Below, piece by piece: positions 18,371 through 26,670 of a stretch of DNA of 64,000 bases. Within the stretch, counting starts at the first letter, position 1; the number at the start of each line of letters is the position of its first letter. Position numbers and translations under genes: made by a program. Source of the DNA: Ornithinibacillus bavariensis (lineage in GTDB: Bacteria; Bacillota; Bacilli; Bacillales; Amphibacillaceae). The DNA lies in NCBI RefSeq assembly GCF_018333235.1, contig NZ_BORP01000003.1, forward strand, positions 303,424 through 367,423. The letters run 5' to 3'. Under the pieces are notes generated by a model. It was not told the DNA's origin. It was given only the letters and a program-made list of their open reading frames with translations, and made no database searches.

Positions 18371-18847
18371 TCAGTATCGAAGAGTGAAGATAAATTCTTC
18401 AATCTCCTCATTTCGTGCATTTGCAAATCCTTTATCTTCTCCGGTTAACTGAAATCCACATTTTTCAAGAACCCGTCTCGATCCGATATTATCTTTTGCA
18501 GCACGAGCGTATAAAGGACGTATTGTTTCTAAAGACAGAAATTGCTTAAGTGCATCCGTTGCAATACCTTTTCCCCAATGTTCACGGTCTACCCAGTAAG
18601 TTACTTCACGCTCTGCAAACATTTCAAAGCTGGAGATATGACCCACGACCTTATTTTCTAATATAATAGCCTGCTTGATAATGGTGTCATCAGTTAATAT
18701 ACGGTTCCAATGCTGACAAAATTGAACCCAGTTTGTTGGATCTTTTGACGTGAAAGCTGCCATCTGATTGGCAATGTCATCTTTCTGATGTTCAAAGAAT
18801 ACAGGTAGATCACCAGATTTGATATCTCTAAGTATTACTTTATTCAT
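18371..18847 (-). CDS. GNAT acetyltransferase (RimJ/RimL-like)
   Basis: A 158-residue GNAT protein: VGHISSFEMF then VTYWVDREHWGKGIATDAL, in which WGKGIA supplies the Q/RxxGxG/A acetyl-CoA loop, and NIGSRRVLEKCGFQ at the end. This set is typical of the RimJ/RimL branch. It acetylates an amine, but the substrate is not readable. ATG 18847 follows AAAGGAGG. Confidence 0.85.
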   Translation of the reverse strand: MNKVILRDIKSGDLPVFFEHQKDDIANQMAAFTSKDPTNWVQFCQHWNRILTDDTIIKQAIILENKVVGHISSFEMFAEREVTYWVDREHWGKGIATDALKQFLSLETIRPLYARAAKDNIGSRRVLEKCGFQLTGEDKGFANARNEEIEEFIFTLRY

Positions 18848-18877
18848 AGTGGCCTCCTTTGGTATTTCTATAAGCTA

Positions 18878-18957
18878 ATCATCCCCGTTAGTTCAATAAG
18901 TTCAACAAAAAGTGTTTCATGCCTACTTGGCCCAACGCACCCATTACTTTAAGTTAT
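18878..18957. repeat. Boundary palindromes, two partial copies
   Basis: CCCCGTTAGTTCAATAAG (18885-18902) and CAACGCACCC then ATTACTTTAAG (18934-18955) lie 30 bases apart, just upstream of the GNAT gene. Confidence 0.55.
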
Positions 18958-19005
18958 AACTATTCCACAATCTAGATTCCTTTTCAAACCAAGTGTAAGA
19001 TTACC

Positions 19006-19269
19006 CTAAATACGATTAAACAAATAAGTATCATAAGTGCATTTTGGAAGTGGGGTCTTTTTATCCGTTCTTCTTGTTCTGGAAGCCATTATACTGGCTA
19101 ATAATAAAAAGGTTGCTATTAAAAACGCTATTACACCAACAGGTCTTACAATGATAGTCAAAAACGGGATCGTTATACCGTTTGCATCTAAATAAAAATA
19201 GGTTGAAATTGGAACGGCACCAATAACAAAAAATATAATCGCCAACCACCTTGCTGTTGAATACTTCAT
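19006..19269 (-). CDS. Small membrane protein, unknown function
   Basis: An 87-residue protein with two membrane segments (about residues 8-26 and 36-64) and a basic C-terminal tail (RTRRTDKK). An overlapping frame starts four bases earlier (ATGAATGAAG), but only this one makes a plausible membrane protein. The last 15 residues could come from a late frameshift. I do not recognise the family. Confidence 0.5.
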   Translation of the reverse strand: MKYSTARWLAIIFFVIGAVPISTYFYLDANGITIPFLTIIVRPVGVIAFLIATFLLLASIMASRTRRTDKKTPLPKCTYDTYLFNRI

Positions 19270-19730
19270 TCATTTTCCGCCTTAAATATGTTATCCACAA
19301 TTTATACTCTCATCTAGCTATACCTAACGGGTTCTTGTCACTACAACAATTTAAGCTAATATGCTATCATTCATTTTCGGTTAAATAGTTCATAGCAGTC
19401 ACCCGTACCAATTCAATACTATCATAATATTCTAAACAATATTCATAAAAGATATCGAACTTTGTATTAAATGATCAATCATATTAATAATACTACAAAA
19501 ACAGATGCTCTCATTATGTTGATTTTCCAAATATAAAAGAGCCTGCTTTTAAAAAAAGATTGATAAAAACAGGCTCTTTAAATATTTCACGGGGACGAAT
19601 TTTATAAAAAGTTTAATCATTTTCTTCCTGTGTTACTAATCTGGATTATTCTACCTTTACGATATGGTGTTCTAATTTAATTGCTTACATCGCTCTTACT
19701 CCAGACTATCAACAGATTTAGGCCACTATG
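19270..19730. other. Intergenic region with bidirectional hairpin
   Basis: AAAGAGCCTG pairs with CAGGCTCTTT (about 19540-19580) with T/A-rich flanks and could terminate either strand. No ORF is supportable. Confidence 0.5.
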
Positions 19731-20180
19731 TTAAAGATGAAACGAAAACTGTACCGTCTCTGATTCATCCCCTCCAATTTTATTGTAGAATTCAAGAGCA
19801 TGTTGATCTTCCACATCAGCTTGAACAAATAATTCCTTTATATCTTTTGATCTGCAATAATCCATTAATTCTCCAACTAAATTACTTCCAATTCCCCGAC
19901 GTTGATAGTTCTTATCGACCGCCAAGTCATATAAATACATTGAAGAACCCTCCTGGTCATACATCAGTAATTCGTAACCAGTTAAACCACCAACAACTTC
20001 ATCACCAATAAAAGCAACAAAACAAATAAAATCGGGTTTAGCTATAAGACTTCTTATGTTCTTATCGTTTACGTAGTTCAAATCTGGTGACTCAAATTCT
20101 TTGTTAAACAATAATACTAATTTAGAAAAACTACTTTCATCACCGATTGCCAGTTTTCTATATTCGACTACTTTTTCCAC
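19731..20180 (-). CDS. GNAT, AAC(3)-I-like aminoglycoside acetyltransferase
   Basis: This 149-residue GNAT matches the AAC(3)-I branch along its length: VEYRKLAIGDES at the start, VVGGLTGYELLMYDQEGS, then MYLYDLAVDKNYQRRGIGS with the acetyl-CoA loop, LFVQADVEDQHALEFYNKIGG, and a final VQFSFHL. In known members YDLAV and QAD/EDxxALxFY are conserved and the substrate is gentamicin-type aminoglycosides. Drug activity here is not shown. The start is GTG 20180 with GGAGGG upstream. Confidence 0.8.
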   Translation of the reverse strand: MEKVVEYRKLAIGDESSFSKLVLLFNKEFESPDLNYVNDKNIRSLIAKPDFICFVAFIGDEVVGGLTGYELLMYDQEGSSMYLYDLAVDKNYQRRGIGSNLVGELMDYCRSKDIKELFVQADVEDQHALEFYNKIGGDESETVQFSFHL

Positions 20181-20229
20181 TCAATTTTCCCTCCGATCTA
20201 ATCAGGTGTATATATCGTTGATTTTTTCA

Positions 20230-20480
20230 ACAACTGTTCTGCCCCATTAATTGGAGTACTTAATATTCAGAATCCTATATATATTTTAACATAAATATCC
20301 AATTCTTAGCTGTTCCTCAAAAAATAACCCAGATAAACTGTAAGATTTTCAATCACCCTAAAGTAACCACAATAAACCCTCTGATCCTATTTAAGGGCAT
20401 AGGGTGAAAAAATGTTCCTATCCACTTTTTTGAAATTTACCAACTATTATGTTACTGGACATCATGTTTCATCAAAAAAT
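20230..20480. repeat. Long intergenic repeat R1, copy 4
   Basis: CTGCCCCATTAATTGGAGTACTT, TATATATTTTAACATAA, the hairpin ACCCTCTGATCC..GGGCATAGGGT (20375-20405), and GAAATTTACCAACTATTATG then TTACTGGACAT. The core lies just upstream of the AAC(3)-I-like gene. Confidence 0.85.
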
Positions 20481-20531
20481 AGTTCTATACTCTGTCACCT
20501 TAATTTACCGAACTTGTAACAAAAACTGCTT

Positions 20532-20559
20532 GTTCAACTAAAGCACCCTTTCGTTTAAG
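20532..20559. repeat. Boundary palindrome, GCACCC form
   Basis: TTCAACTAAAGCACCC then TTTCGTTTAAG. It lies about 80 bases before the leader peptide start. Confidence 0.6.
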
Positions 20560-20641
20560 CACAACCTTTCGTAAACAACCTATTTACAACCTTCTGAAAA
20601 CAATATACAATTTGATTATCTAAAACAAGGAGGTAATTTAC

Positions 20642-20698
20642 ATGAGAAACATGACAAAAAAAGCCGTATTAACATATAAGGGTGGAGCATTATCTTAA
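20642..20698 (+). CDS. 18-residue leader peptide before ABC transporter
   Basis: An AAGGAGGTAA site (about 20629-20638) precedes ATG 20642. The ORF reads MRNMTKKAVLTYKGGALS and stops at 20696-20698, 61 bases before the transporter start. Its last eight codons overlap the left arm of a long stem. Such a strong site on so short an ORF, together with alternative RNA pairings, points to a regulatory leader like those of inducible ribosome-drug resistance genes. The function is inferred. Confidence 0.65.
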   Translation: MRNMTKKAVLTYKGGALS

Positions 20699-20753
20699 AA
20701 TATAAACGGTGACTCCCCTTATATGTGTTTAAATAAAACACACAAAAAAGGGG
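20673..20753 (+). promoter_or_regulatory. Putative attenuator with alternative hairpins
   Basis: Region 1 (20673-20687, CATATAAGGGTGGAG) can pair with region 2 (20713-20725, CTCCCCTTATATG). Region 2 (CCCCTT, 20715-20720) can instead pair with AAGGGG (20748-20753), the transporter's ribosome site, enclosing a small TGTGTTT/AAACACA stem. Free translation of the leader would block 1:2 and hide the site. A stall in the first codons would leave region 1 free and expose it. Confidence 0.55.
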
Positions 20754-20759
20754 TAAATA

Positions 20760-22502
20760 ATGAGTTTTCCAATCAAAAAATTTTTCTCATATTATAAACC
20801 ATATTTAGGGTTATTTCTTTTGGTGTTGGCATGTGCTTTTATTACATCAATAGTTGATTTGGTTTTCCCGTTACTCGTTAGATTTATTACGAAAGATGTT
20901 CTCGAAGAAGACCTAACTATTGCTCTAAGTAAAGTATATTGGATTGGCGGGCTAATGCTCTTATTAGTCGTGATCAAGAATATTGGGAACTTCTTTGTGG
21001 ACTACAAGGGTCATGAAGTTGGTGCTCGTATGGAAAGTGATTTGCGCAAGGAGCTTTTTGCTCATATGCAAAAGCTTTCTTTTAGCTTTTATGATAAAGA
21101 AAAAACTGGTCAGCTCATGTCAAGATTAACAAATGATCTTTTACTACTTTCTGAGTTGTATCATCACGGTCCAGAAGACTACCTTAAATATTCGGTTCGG
21201 TTAATTGGAGCATTTATCATTTTGTTTTTTATAAATGCACCATTAACGATTGCAGTATTCTGTTTTTTACCATTCTTAGTTATCTTCGGGTTATATTTTA
21301 ATAAGATATTGAACAAAGCTTATACAAGAAACAAAGAGCGAATTGCAGACATAAACGGACAAGTGGAGGATAGTCTATCAGGAGTACGAGTAGTAAAAGC
21401 CTTTGCCAACGAGCATTTAGAGATTAAGAAGTTTAACATAGAAAATAATCGCTTCCTAGATAGTAGAAAGAAAACGTATAAGGCTGAAGCATACTTTTAT
21501 AATTGTTTTGAAACAATTATCCAATTGATTACAATTACCGTGATTATCTTTGGGAGTGCCAGTATCGTTAGTTACAAGCTTGATTTGGCGGATTTAATTA
21601 CTTTTTTATTGTATATCGGTTATCTAATTGAACCTATTCAAAAGCTCATCCATATGAGCACTCAGTTTCAGGAAGGAATTACAGGCTTCCAGCGTTTTAT
21701 GGAAATCATGAATAAGAAACCGACAATTGAGAATAAGCGTAATGCCATAACGTTGACAGAGGTACACGGTGAAATTGAGTTCAGGCAAGTTTCCTTTCGT
21801 TACGAAGAGCAATTGAATGATATCTTGGTAAAATTGTCTCTTCATGTAAAACCTGGAGAGTACATTGCATTAGTTGGTCCATCTGGTGTAGGAAAAACTA
21901 CTTTGTGTTCGCTTATTCCTCGCTTTTATGATGTATCAGATGGGGAAGTATTACTAGATGGGATAAACGTTCGTGATATCAATCTTCAATCATTAAGAAG
22001 CATAGTAGGTATTGTACAGCAGGATGTTTATATTTTTGCAGGGACGGTAATGGAAAATATCCGCTACGGGAATCCAACTGCAAGTGATGAAGAAGTTTTT
22101 ACTGCAGCAAAGAAAGCAAATGCGCATGAATTTATCATGAGCTTGCCCAACGGCTATCAATCCGAAATCGGGCAACGAGGTGTCAGACTGTCTGGAGGAC
22201 AGAAGCAACGACTCAGTATTGCTCGTGTATTTTTAAAGAATCCACCAATTCTTATTTTAGATGAGGCGACGAGTGCATTAGATAACGAGAGTGAAAATTT
22301 TATCAAACAATCACTAGAATCATTAGCAAAAGGACGTACAACCATCGTGATTGCCCATCGTCTTTCAACAATCCGAAATGCCGGAAAAATCATCGTACTA
22401 ACAGAAGACGGTATTGTTGAACAAGGTACCCATGAAGCTTTACTTGCACAAGATGGGGTATATGCACATCTGTATTCCAAGCAATTTAAAATAAAAGTAT
22501 AA
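20760..22502 (+). CDS. Multidrug-type ABC exporter (YwjA-like)
   Basis: A 580-residue half-transporter: six-helix membrane domain (residues 15-320) then ATPase with Walker A GPSGVGKTT, Q-loop VQQDVYIF, signature LSGGQKQR, Walker B ILILDEAT and the switch His in IVIAHRLS. It is full length, and the closest type I recall is B. subtilis YwjA. ATG 20760 uses AAGGGG at 20748-20753. The leader peptide and attenuator just upstream suggest induction by a translation inhibitor (inference). Confidence 0.9.
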   Translation: MSFPIKKFFSYYKPYLGLFLLVLACAFITSIVDLVFPLLVRFITKDVLEEDLTIALSKVYWIGGLMLLLVVIKNIGNFFVDYKGHEVGARMESDLRKELFAHMQKLSFSFYDKEKTGQLMSRLTNDLLLLSELYHHGPEDYLKYSVRLIGAFIILFFINAPLTIAVFCFLPFLVIFGLYFNKILNKAYTRNKERIADINGQVEDSLSGVRVVKAFANEHLEIKKFNIENNRFLDSRKKTYKAEAYFYNCFETIIQLITITVIIFGSASIVSYKLDLADLITFLLYIGYLIEPIQKLIHMSTQFQEGITGFQRFMEIMNKKPTIENKRNAITLTEVHGEIEFRQVSFRYEEQLNDILVKLSLHVKPGEYIALVGPSGVGKTTLCSLIPRFYDVSDGEVLLDGINVRDINLQSLRSIVGIVQQDVYIFAGTVMENIRYGNPTASDEEVFTAAKKANAHEFIMSLPNGYQSEIGQRGVRLSGGQKQRLSIARVFLKNPPILILDEATSALDNESENFIKQSLESLAKGRTTIVIAHRLSTIRNAGKIIVLTEDGIVEQGTHEALLAQDGVYAHLYSKQFKIKV

Positions 22503-22518
22503 GTTTTTCTAAACAGAA

Positions 22519-22556
22519 AACGGACCACTTCATAACAAAAGGGGTGGTCTGTTTTT
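22519..22556 (+). terminator. Rho-independent terminator of the ABC gene
   Basis: ACGGACCAC pairs with GTGGTCTGT and is followed by TTTTTTT, 17 bases after the stop codon. Confidence 0.85.
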
Positions 22557-22598
22557 TTATTCGCTTGAAGGATTCCAAAGCAAATTACTACTGGAATC

Positions 22599-22660
22599 TT
22601 CCACTAAACTGCCCCTTAGTTGAGGTACTTAATATTCTAATTTTTATATGTATTTGGGGG
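22599..22660. repeat. Long intergenic repeat R1, truncated copy
   Basis: CCACTAAACTGCCCC then TTAGTTGAGG, then TACTTAATATTC and TATATGTATT. After TATTTGGGGGG the similarity stops, so the hairpin half is missing. Confidence 0.75.
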
Positions 22661-22930
22661 GCGAAGTTAACTCCCGAAAATTGTTACTAATGCCTCAAGC
22701 CTTTTAAACTAATTACCTGATTTTTTTGAAGATGTTTCCATTTGGTAGTAATAATGATTGATTTTTCAGAAAATAGGAGGATTTTTTTGATTTTAGATAG
22801 AACATTTCTATTAGCTTTGTTTCTATGAAAAGTAATCGCTCTTCAAAGTGGTTTGAGGAATTTTCATTTTATTTACTAACAAAAGTTATCAGGGAACAAG
22901 GCTATAAACCAAATGGGGAGGAATTTGAAA

Positions 22931-23875
22931 ATGATTAGATTTAGGAAGACATTAATGGTGTTACTTACTATTTTACTAGTTATACCAACATTTAGTTTAA
23001 AGCCTGAGGAAGCAAGCGCAGCAGCTACATTTATTCGACCATCAGAAGGGACTGTAACATCTGGCTTTGGTCCGCGTTGGGGATCCATGCATTATGGAGT
23101 AGATATTGCTAAAAGTGGGACAGTTCCAGTCGTAGCATCGGCTCCAGGTACGGTTATATTTGCTGGTCAAGCAGGGACGTATGGAAATGTAGTATATGTT
23201 CGTCACCAGATTAATGGTGTATCTTATGTAACGGTTTATGCACATTTGAGGTCGATTAGTGTTCGTGTAAATGATGTGGTTTCACAAGGGCAACGATTAG
23301 GCTATATGGGGGAGACCGGAAATGCTCAAGGACAGCATGTACATTTTGAATTACATAAGGGAACATCAACATGGAACAGGGCGTATGCTGTTGACCCAAT
23401 GGATTACTTTGACAAGAATATCGTACCAGTTGAGGAGGGATCTTTTAGGCTGTTAACAGGAACGTTTTCAACGGTAGCTTCCCAGCAAGAAGCAGCGGAA
23501 CGTCTGCGTCAAGCAACGGGATGGACGGTTTATACTGTAAATGAGAACGGATTACGTTTAAAAACTGGAACATTTACAACTAGAGCTTCAGTGGAAGCCG
23601 GTCAACGATTAATCACACAACAATTCGGTTGGGTTTCCTACATCAAACAGGAGTACTTCCGTTTATTAACGGGCACCTTTAATTCAACAGCAGAACAAAA
23701 TGCGGCATATGAAAGACTTAGAAATGACACTGGCTGGACAGTTTACAAAGTAAACGAGAATGGATTGCGATTGAAGACTGGTACGTTTAAAACAAGAACA
23801 GCAGTTGAACAGGCCCAACAGCTCGTGACAAATGATTATGGGTGGATAACTTATATCCAAGTAGAAGAACAATAG
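22931..23875 (+). CDS. Secreted M23 peptidase with C-terminal SPOR-like repeats
   Basis: About 314 residues. A signal peptide ends near EEASAAA. An M23 (lysostaphin-type) domain has HYGVDIA and HVHFELH, the zinc ligands. The second half holds two copies of a 70-residue pair (FRLLTGTF ... TGWTVY ... LRLKTGTF), resembling SPOR domains that bind denuded glycan strands. It should cut peptidoglycan cross-bridges outside the cell. I chose ATG 22931 because GGGGAGG lies ten bases upstream, rather than the earlier in-frame codon at 22913. It is a single gene. Confidence 0.88.
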   Translation: MIRFRKTLMVLLTILLVIPTFSLKPEEASAAATFIRPSEGTVTSGFGPRWGSMHYGVDIAKSGTVPVVASAPGTVIFAGQAGTYGNVVYVRHQINGVSYVTVYAHLRSISVRVNDVVSQGQRLGYMGETGNAQGQHVHFELHKGTSTWNRAYAVDPMDYFDKNIVPVEEGSFRLLTGTFSTVASQQEAAERLRQATGWTVYTVNENGLRLKTGTFTTRASVEAGQRLITQQFGWVSYIKQEYFRLLTGTFNSTAEQNAAYERLRNDTGWTVYKVNENGLRLKTGTFKTRTAVEQAQQLVTNDYGWITYIQVEEQ

Positions 23876-24049
23876 AAAAAACCCTAGCTAAATCTTTAGA
23901 ATGAAATGGACTGCATATTTCATGCGGTTTTGTCTAAGAAATTAGTTGAGAAGATGGATGCGGAGTTAAGGGATGGATGGTTTATTCTACATATCTACCT
24001 TCCCATTCCACGGGTTCAAACACAAAAACGTCAGAGCATCATAAACGAT

Positions 24050-24077
24050 AAAAGGACTTCAAGGTAGAAGTCCTTTT
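24050..24077. terminator. Bidirectional terminator
   Basis: AAAAGGACTTC pairs with GAAGTCCTTTT, between the convergent M23 peptidase and VOC genes. Confidence 0.8.
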
Positions 24078-24166
24078 ATCCTATTCAATAGTTAATTCAA
24101 TTTTAAACTTAATAAGTATATCTATTTTATCTGCATGAAATAACATTAGGGAGTGCTTGAAGTTTA

Positions 24167-24553
24167 TTATTGTTGCTCTATTATCTGTATAAGGTTTCCA
24201 CATGTATCGTCAAATACAGCTATAGTGATATCACCCGTTTTGGTCGGTTTCATAGTAAACCTTACGCCTTGGTTAATTAATCGTTGATATTCTTCTTGAA
24301 TATCAGGAACGCCAAACATAGTTACCGGGATACCATCGGCAAATAATTTCTTTTGGTATTCCTTAGCAGCAGGATGTTCATTCGGTTCGAGTAAAAGTTC
24401 AGTACCTTCCTGAGCTTCTGGAGAAACAACCGTTATCCACCGATATGCGCCTGAGGGAACGTCATGTTTTTTAACAAATCCTAACGTATTGGTATAAAAA
24501 TCTAGTGCTTTGTCTTGATCTTGAACGAAAATACTGGTAACAATGATATTCAT
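24167..24553 (-). CDS. VOC-family protein (glyoxalase-like)
   Basis: A 128-residue protein with the paired beta-alpha-beta pattern of the VOC superfamily: VTSIFVQDQDKALDFYTNTLGF at the start, TELLLEPNEHP, and IAVFDDTCGNLIQIIE at the end with the metal-binding Glu. The substrate is unknown. ATG 24553 follows GAAGGAG. The ArsR-type gene lies 94 bases upstream in the same direction and may control it. Confidence 0.85.
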   Translation of the reverse strand: MNIIVTSIFVQDQDKALDFYTNTLGFVKKHDVPSGAYRWITVVSPEAQEGTELLLEPNEHPAAKEYQKKLFADGIPVTMFGVPDIQEEYQRLINQGVRFTMKPTKTGDITIAVFDDTCGNLIQIIEQQ

Positions 24554-24646
24554 TATAACTAATCTCCTTCTTTTTTTGGTTATAGGTGCTTATTCTAACG
24601 GTTTATAGCAAAACAAAGAAAAAATGTTACGGCCTGGAGCTTACTA

Positions 24647-24925
24647 TTACTCTACCCATCCCTTCAATAAATTTTTCAGTGGTTCGTTGTTAAATATAAG
24701 TACTCGATATTTTCCTTTTCGCTTTGACATTACGAGTCCTGCATCTTCTAATGTCGTTAGATGTTTTGAAATCGCTTGACGAGAGATGGAAAGGCCATGC
24801 TTCATTATGAGACGTACAGTAAGCTCATACAATGTCAATTCATTGCGTTCAGATAGTTCATCTAATATTAGTCGCCGAGTTGAATCAGCAAGTGCTTTGA
24901 AAATAGTGTCTTTTTCCAAATTCAT
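24647..24925 (-). CDS. ArsR-type winged-helix repressor
   Basis: About 92 residues: FKALADSTRRLILDELSE opens the ArsR HTH, SRQAISKHLTTLEDAGLV is the recognition helix, and KGKYRVLIFN the wing. No metal-binding Cys is seen. I place the start at ATG 24925 because a strong promoter ends only six bases upstream; a longer frame to 24985 would run through that promoter and its operators. The transcript may be leaderless. It probably represses itself and the downstream VOC gene. Confidence 0.8.
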   Translation of the reverse strand: MNLEKDTIFKALADSTRRLILDELSERNELTLYELTVRLIMKHGLSISRQAISKHLTTLEDAGLVMSKRKGKYRVLIFNNEPLKNLLKGWVE

Positions 24926-24931
24926 ATACCG

Positions 24932-24961
24932 ATTATACGCAACCCTTAGGTTGCTTGTCAA
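24932..24961 (-). promoter_or_regulatory. Consensus promoter of the ArsR-type gene
   Basis: On the minus strand TTGACA (24961-24956) and TATAAT (24937-24932), both perfect, are 18 bases apart. Six bases separate the -10 box from the ATG at 24925, so the mRNA would be leaderless or nearly so. Confidence 0.75.
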
Positions 24962-24986
24962 CTTTATGCAACTGTTTGGTTGCATA
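24939..24986. promoter_or_regulatory. Two palindromic operators at the ArsR promoter
   Basis: GCAACC-CTTA-GGTTGC (24939-24954) lies inside the promoter spacer. TATGCAAC-TGTTTG-GTTGCATA (24965-24986) lies just upstream of the -35 box. They share GCAAC/GTTGC arms, as expected for two sites of one dimeric repressor, most simply the ArsR protein itself. Confidence 0.65.
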
Positions 24987-25052
24987 AAGAGTTCGTATTG
25001 AATGTAGCTATAAATAATGATAAAAAGCAGTCAAACAGTAAAGGAGCTTGGT

Positions 25053-25602
25053 TTATTTTCCAAGCTCCTCTTCCATCAATATCCTACCTATATTGATTAG
25101 TGAAAGTAGATATGCGCTAAACCTCAGATCGGCCAATTTCAAAAAAATGTTTTTAGGGACCGTTGCAAGTCTCCCGTCAGGAAGGCTCTCCATGGCCAGT
25201 TTGATACGTTGACATTCCCCGCCCGACAAAGTGCTCAGAGGCTGGCCCAGTGTTATGTATCCGAGTCCCACATCCTCAAGCGACTGCATTATACGGAGCA
25301 AATTCCTTCCCACTGAAGAATGTCGAAGCTTCCCGTACCGTCATAGCGAGTACGTCGCTGATGGAATCGGCATCCGGTTGGTTAAACCGGGGCAGCCGAT
25401 TGCGGATGAATGCGGTAAAAGTCTCATTAAGCTGCCTCTGCGCTTCTGCACTTACAGTGTCGAACACCAAGGAAGATTTTCCCGAGCCCGAGACGCCGGT
25501 GAAGATTGTGATTTTTCGCTTCGGTATACGGACATTTACATTTTTCAGGTTATTCTCGCGAGCTCCTCTGATTATGATATCTTCAATGTTCATAGACTCC
25601 AC
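25053..25602 (-). pseudogene. UvrA-like excinuclease gene, internal deletion and frameshift
   Basis: The first frame (25602-25276) encodes a UvrA N-terminus: IIIRGARENNLKNVNV, Walker A GVSGSGKSSL and FDTVSAEAQRQ. The second frame (25313-25053) starts [20 protein letters not shown] and reaches the C-terminal signature [15 protein letters not shown], then runs into unrelated sequence. Normal UvrA paralogues are over 700 residues, so about 500 residues, including the zinc domains, are gone and the frames do not join. The remnant is GC-richer than its surroundings. It may derive from a drug-resistance UvrA2. Confidence 0.8.
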
Positions 25603-25875
25603 CTCGTATTTCCATTTTTTTAGCTTTCACAGTATAACGGAATAATCACGACAACAGTGCCATGATTAGACGAATGATCTCAGGTGCAGATACAGCCTAT
25701 TCGCACCTAGAAGGCTAATGATGTAGCTATACTCACCAGAGAAACCGGTGCAAAAATAAAGTTTTAGACTGAACCCATATGAAAAAGCGGCGGTCTAAGG
25801 CCAGAAAATCAAGTCCTAAACTTGCTGCTTTTAAAATGAAAATAACGATCTTATCTTTGGAATGTGCAATATTCA

Positions 25876-26445
25876 TTAGTTCCCATCAAAATGATAAATT
25901 AGTTGTACAACACCTGAAGAGAACGTTCTTGTATCAACCAGTTTTAAATTCAATCTCTGTTTTATATCCACAAACAGCGGTTTCCCTTCTCCCAAAACAA
26001 CAGGGTGAACAGATAATCTAAATTCATCAACAAGTCCTAAATTGATAAAAGTTGTAATAAGACTAGCTCCACCATATAGCCAGATGTCTTTACCAGACTT
26101 ATTCTTTAATTTATTTACTTCTTCAAGAATATTATCATTTATGAATATTGCTTTATCATCAGTCCCCTTTTGCGTCCTGGAAAACACATATTTCTCTTTA
26201 CTATGATACAATTCCCAAAGCTCTTTTTCAGAATCCGTATGTTCAATTTCCGGAGTAAATTGTCCCCATAAATCATAGCTTTTTCTTCCATATAAAATTG
26301 TATCAATTTGATTTAAAAAATTGATAAACCCCATCTCCGGGTCCATAATGCACCAATCAACTTCACCATTTTTCCCTTCAATAAAACCATCTAAGGTAAC
26401 CGCTAAATCTAAAATTATTTTTCGTGTATTTAAGATATTTGACAT
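25876..26445 (-). CDS. DHFR-like/RibD C-terminal domain reductase
   Basis: A 189-residue paralogue of the protein at 17528, here in low-GC sequence: LDLAVTLDGFIEGKNGEVDW, LYGRKSYDLWG, DIWLYGGASLITTFINLGL and HPVVLGEGKPLF. Likely an NADPH-dependent reductase of unknown substrate. ATG 26445 follows GGAGG. The WYL regulator at 26671 is divergent and shares the 225-base upstream region, so it may regulate this gene. Confidence 0.85.
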   Translation of the reverse strand: MSNILNTRKIILDLAVTLDGFIEGKNGEVDWCIMDPEMGFINFLNQIDTILYGRKSYDLWGQFTPEIEHTDSEKELWELYHSKEKYVFSRTQKGTDDKAIFINDNILEEVNKLKNKSGKDIWLYGGASLITTFINLGLVDEFRLSVHPVVLGEGKPLFVDIKQRLNLKLVDTRTFSSGVVQLIYHFDGN

Positions 26446-26670
26446 TTTTATTCCTCCAATTATTATGTTTCGTAGTTATCCATGGTCAGCCCATTTACAG
26501 ATTCACAGCCTGTTACATTAAATTAAACGGTGCTATCCTTTCGTTGTATTTTTCTATAAGTATCAGCCCTTTCTAAATAGAGGTATTTCTATTATAATGA
26601 TTAATTCTCGACATCTTGTGTCATATTATATTAAATAAAACTAATTATTTTTAAAGAGTGGTGGGGAACG

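Noticed and set aside
25231..25645. Plus-strand ORFs over the UvrA-like remnant
   Set aside because: They are antisense shadows of GC-richer coding sequence, without ribosome sites or recognisable motifs.
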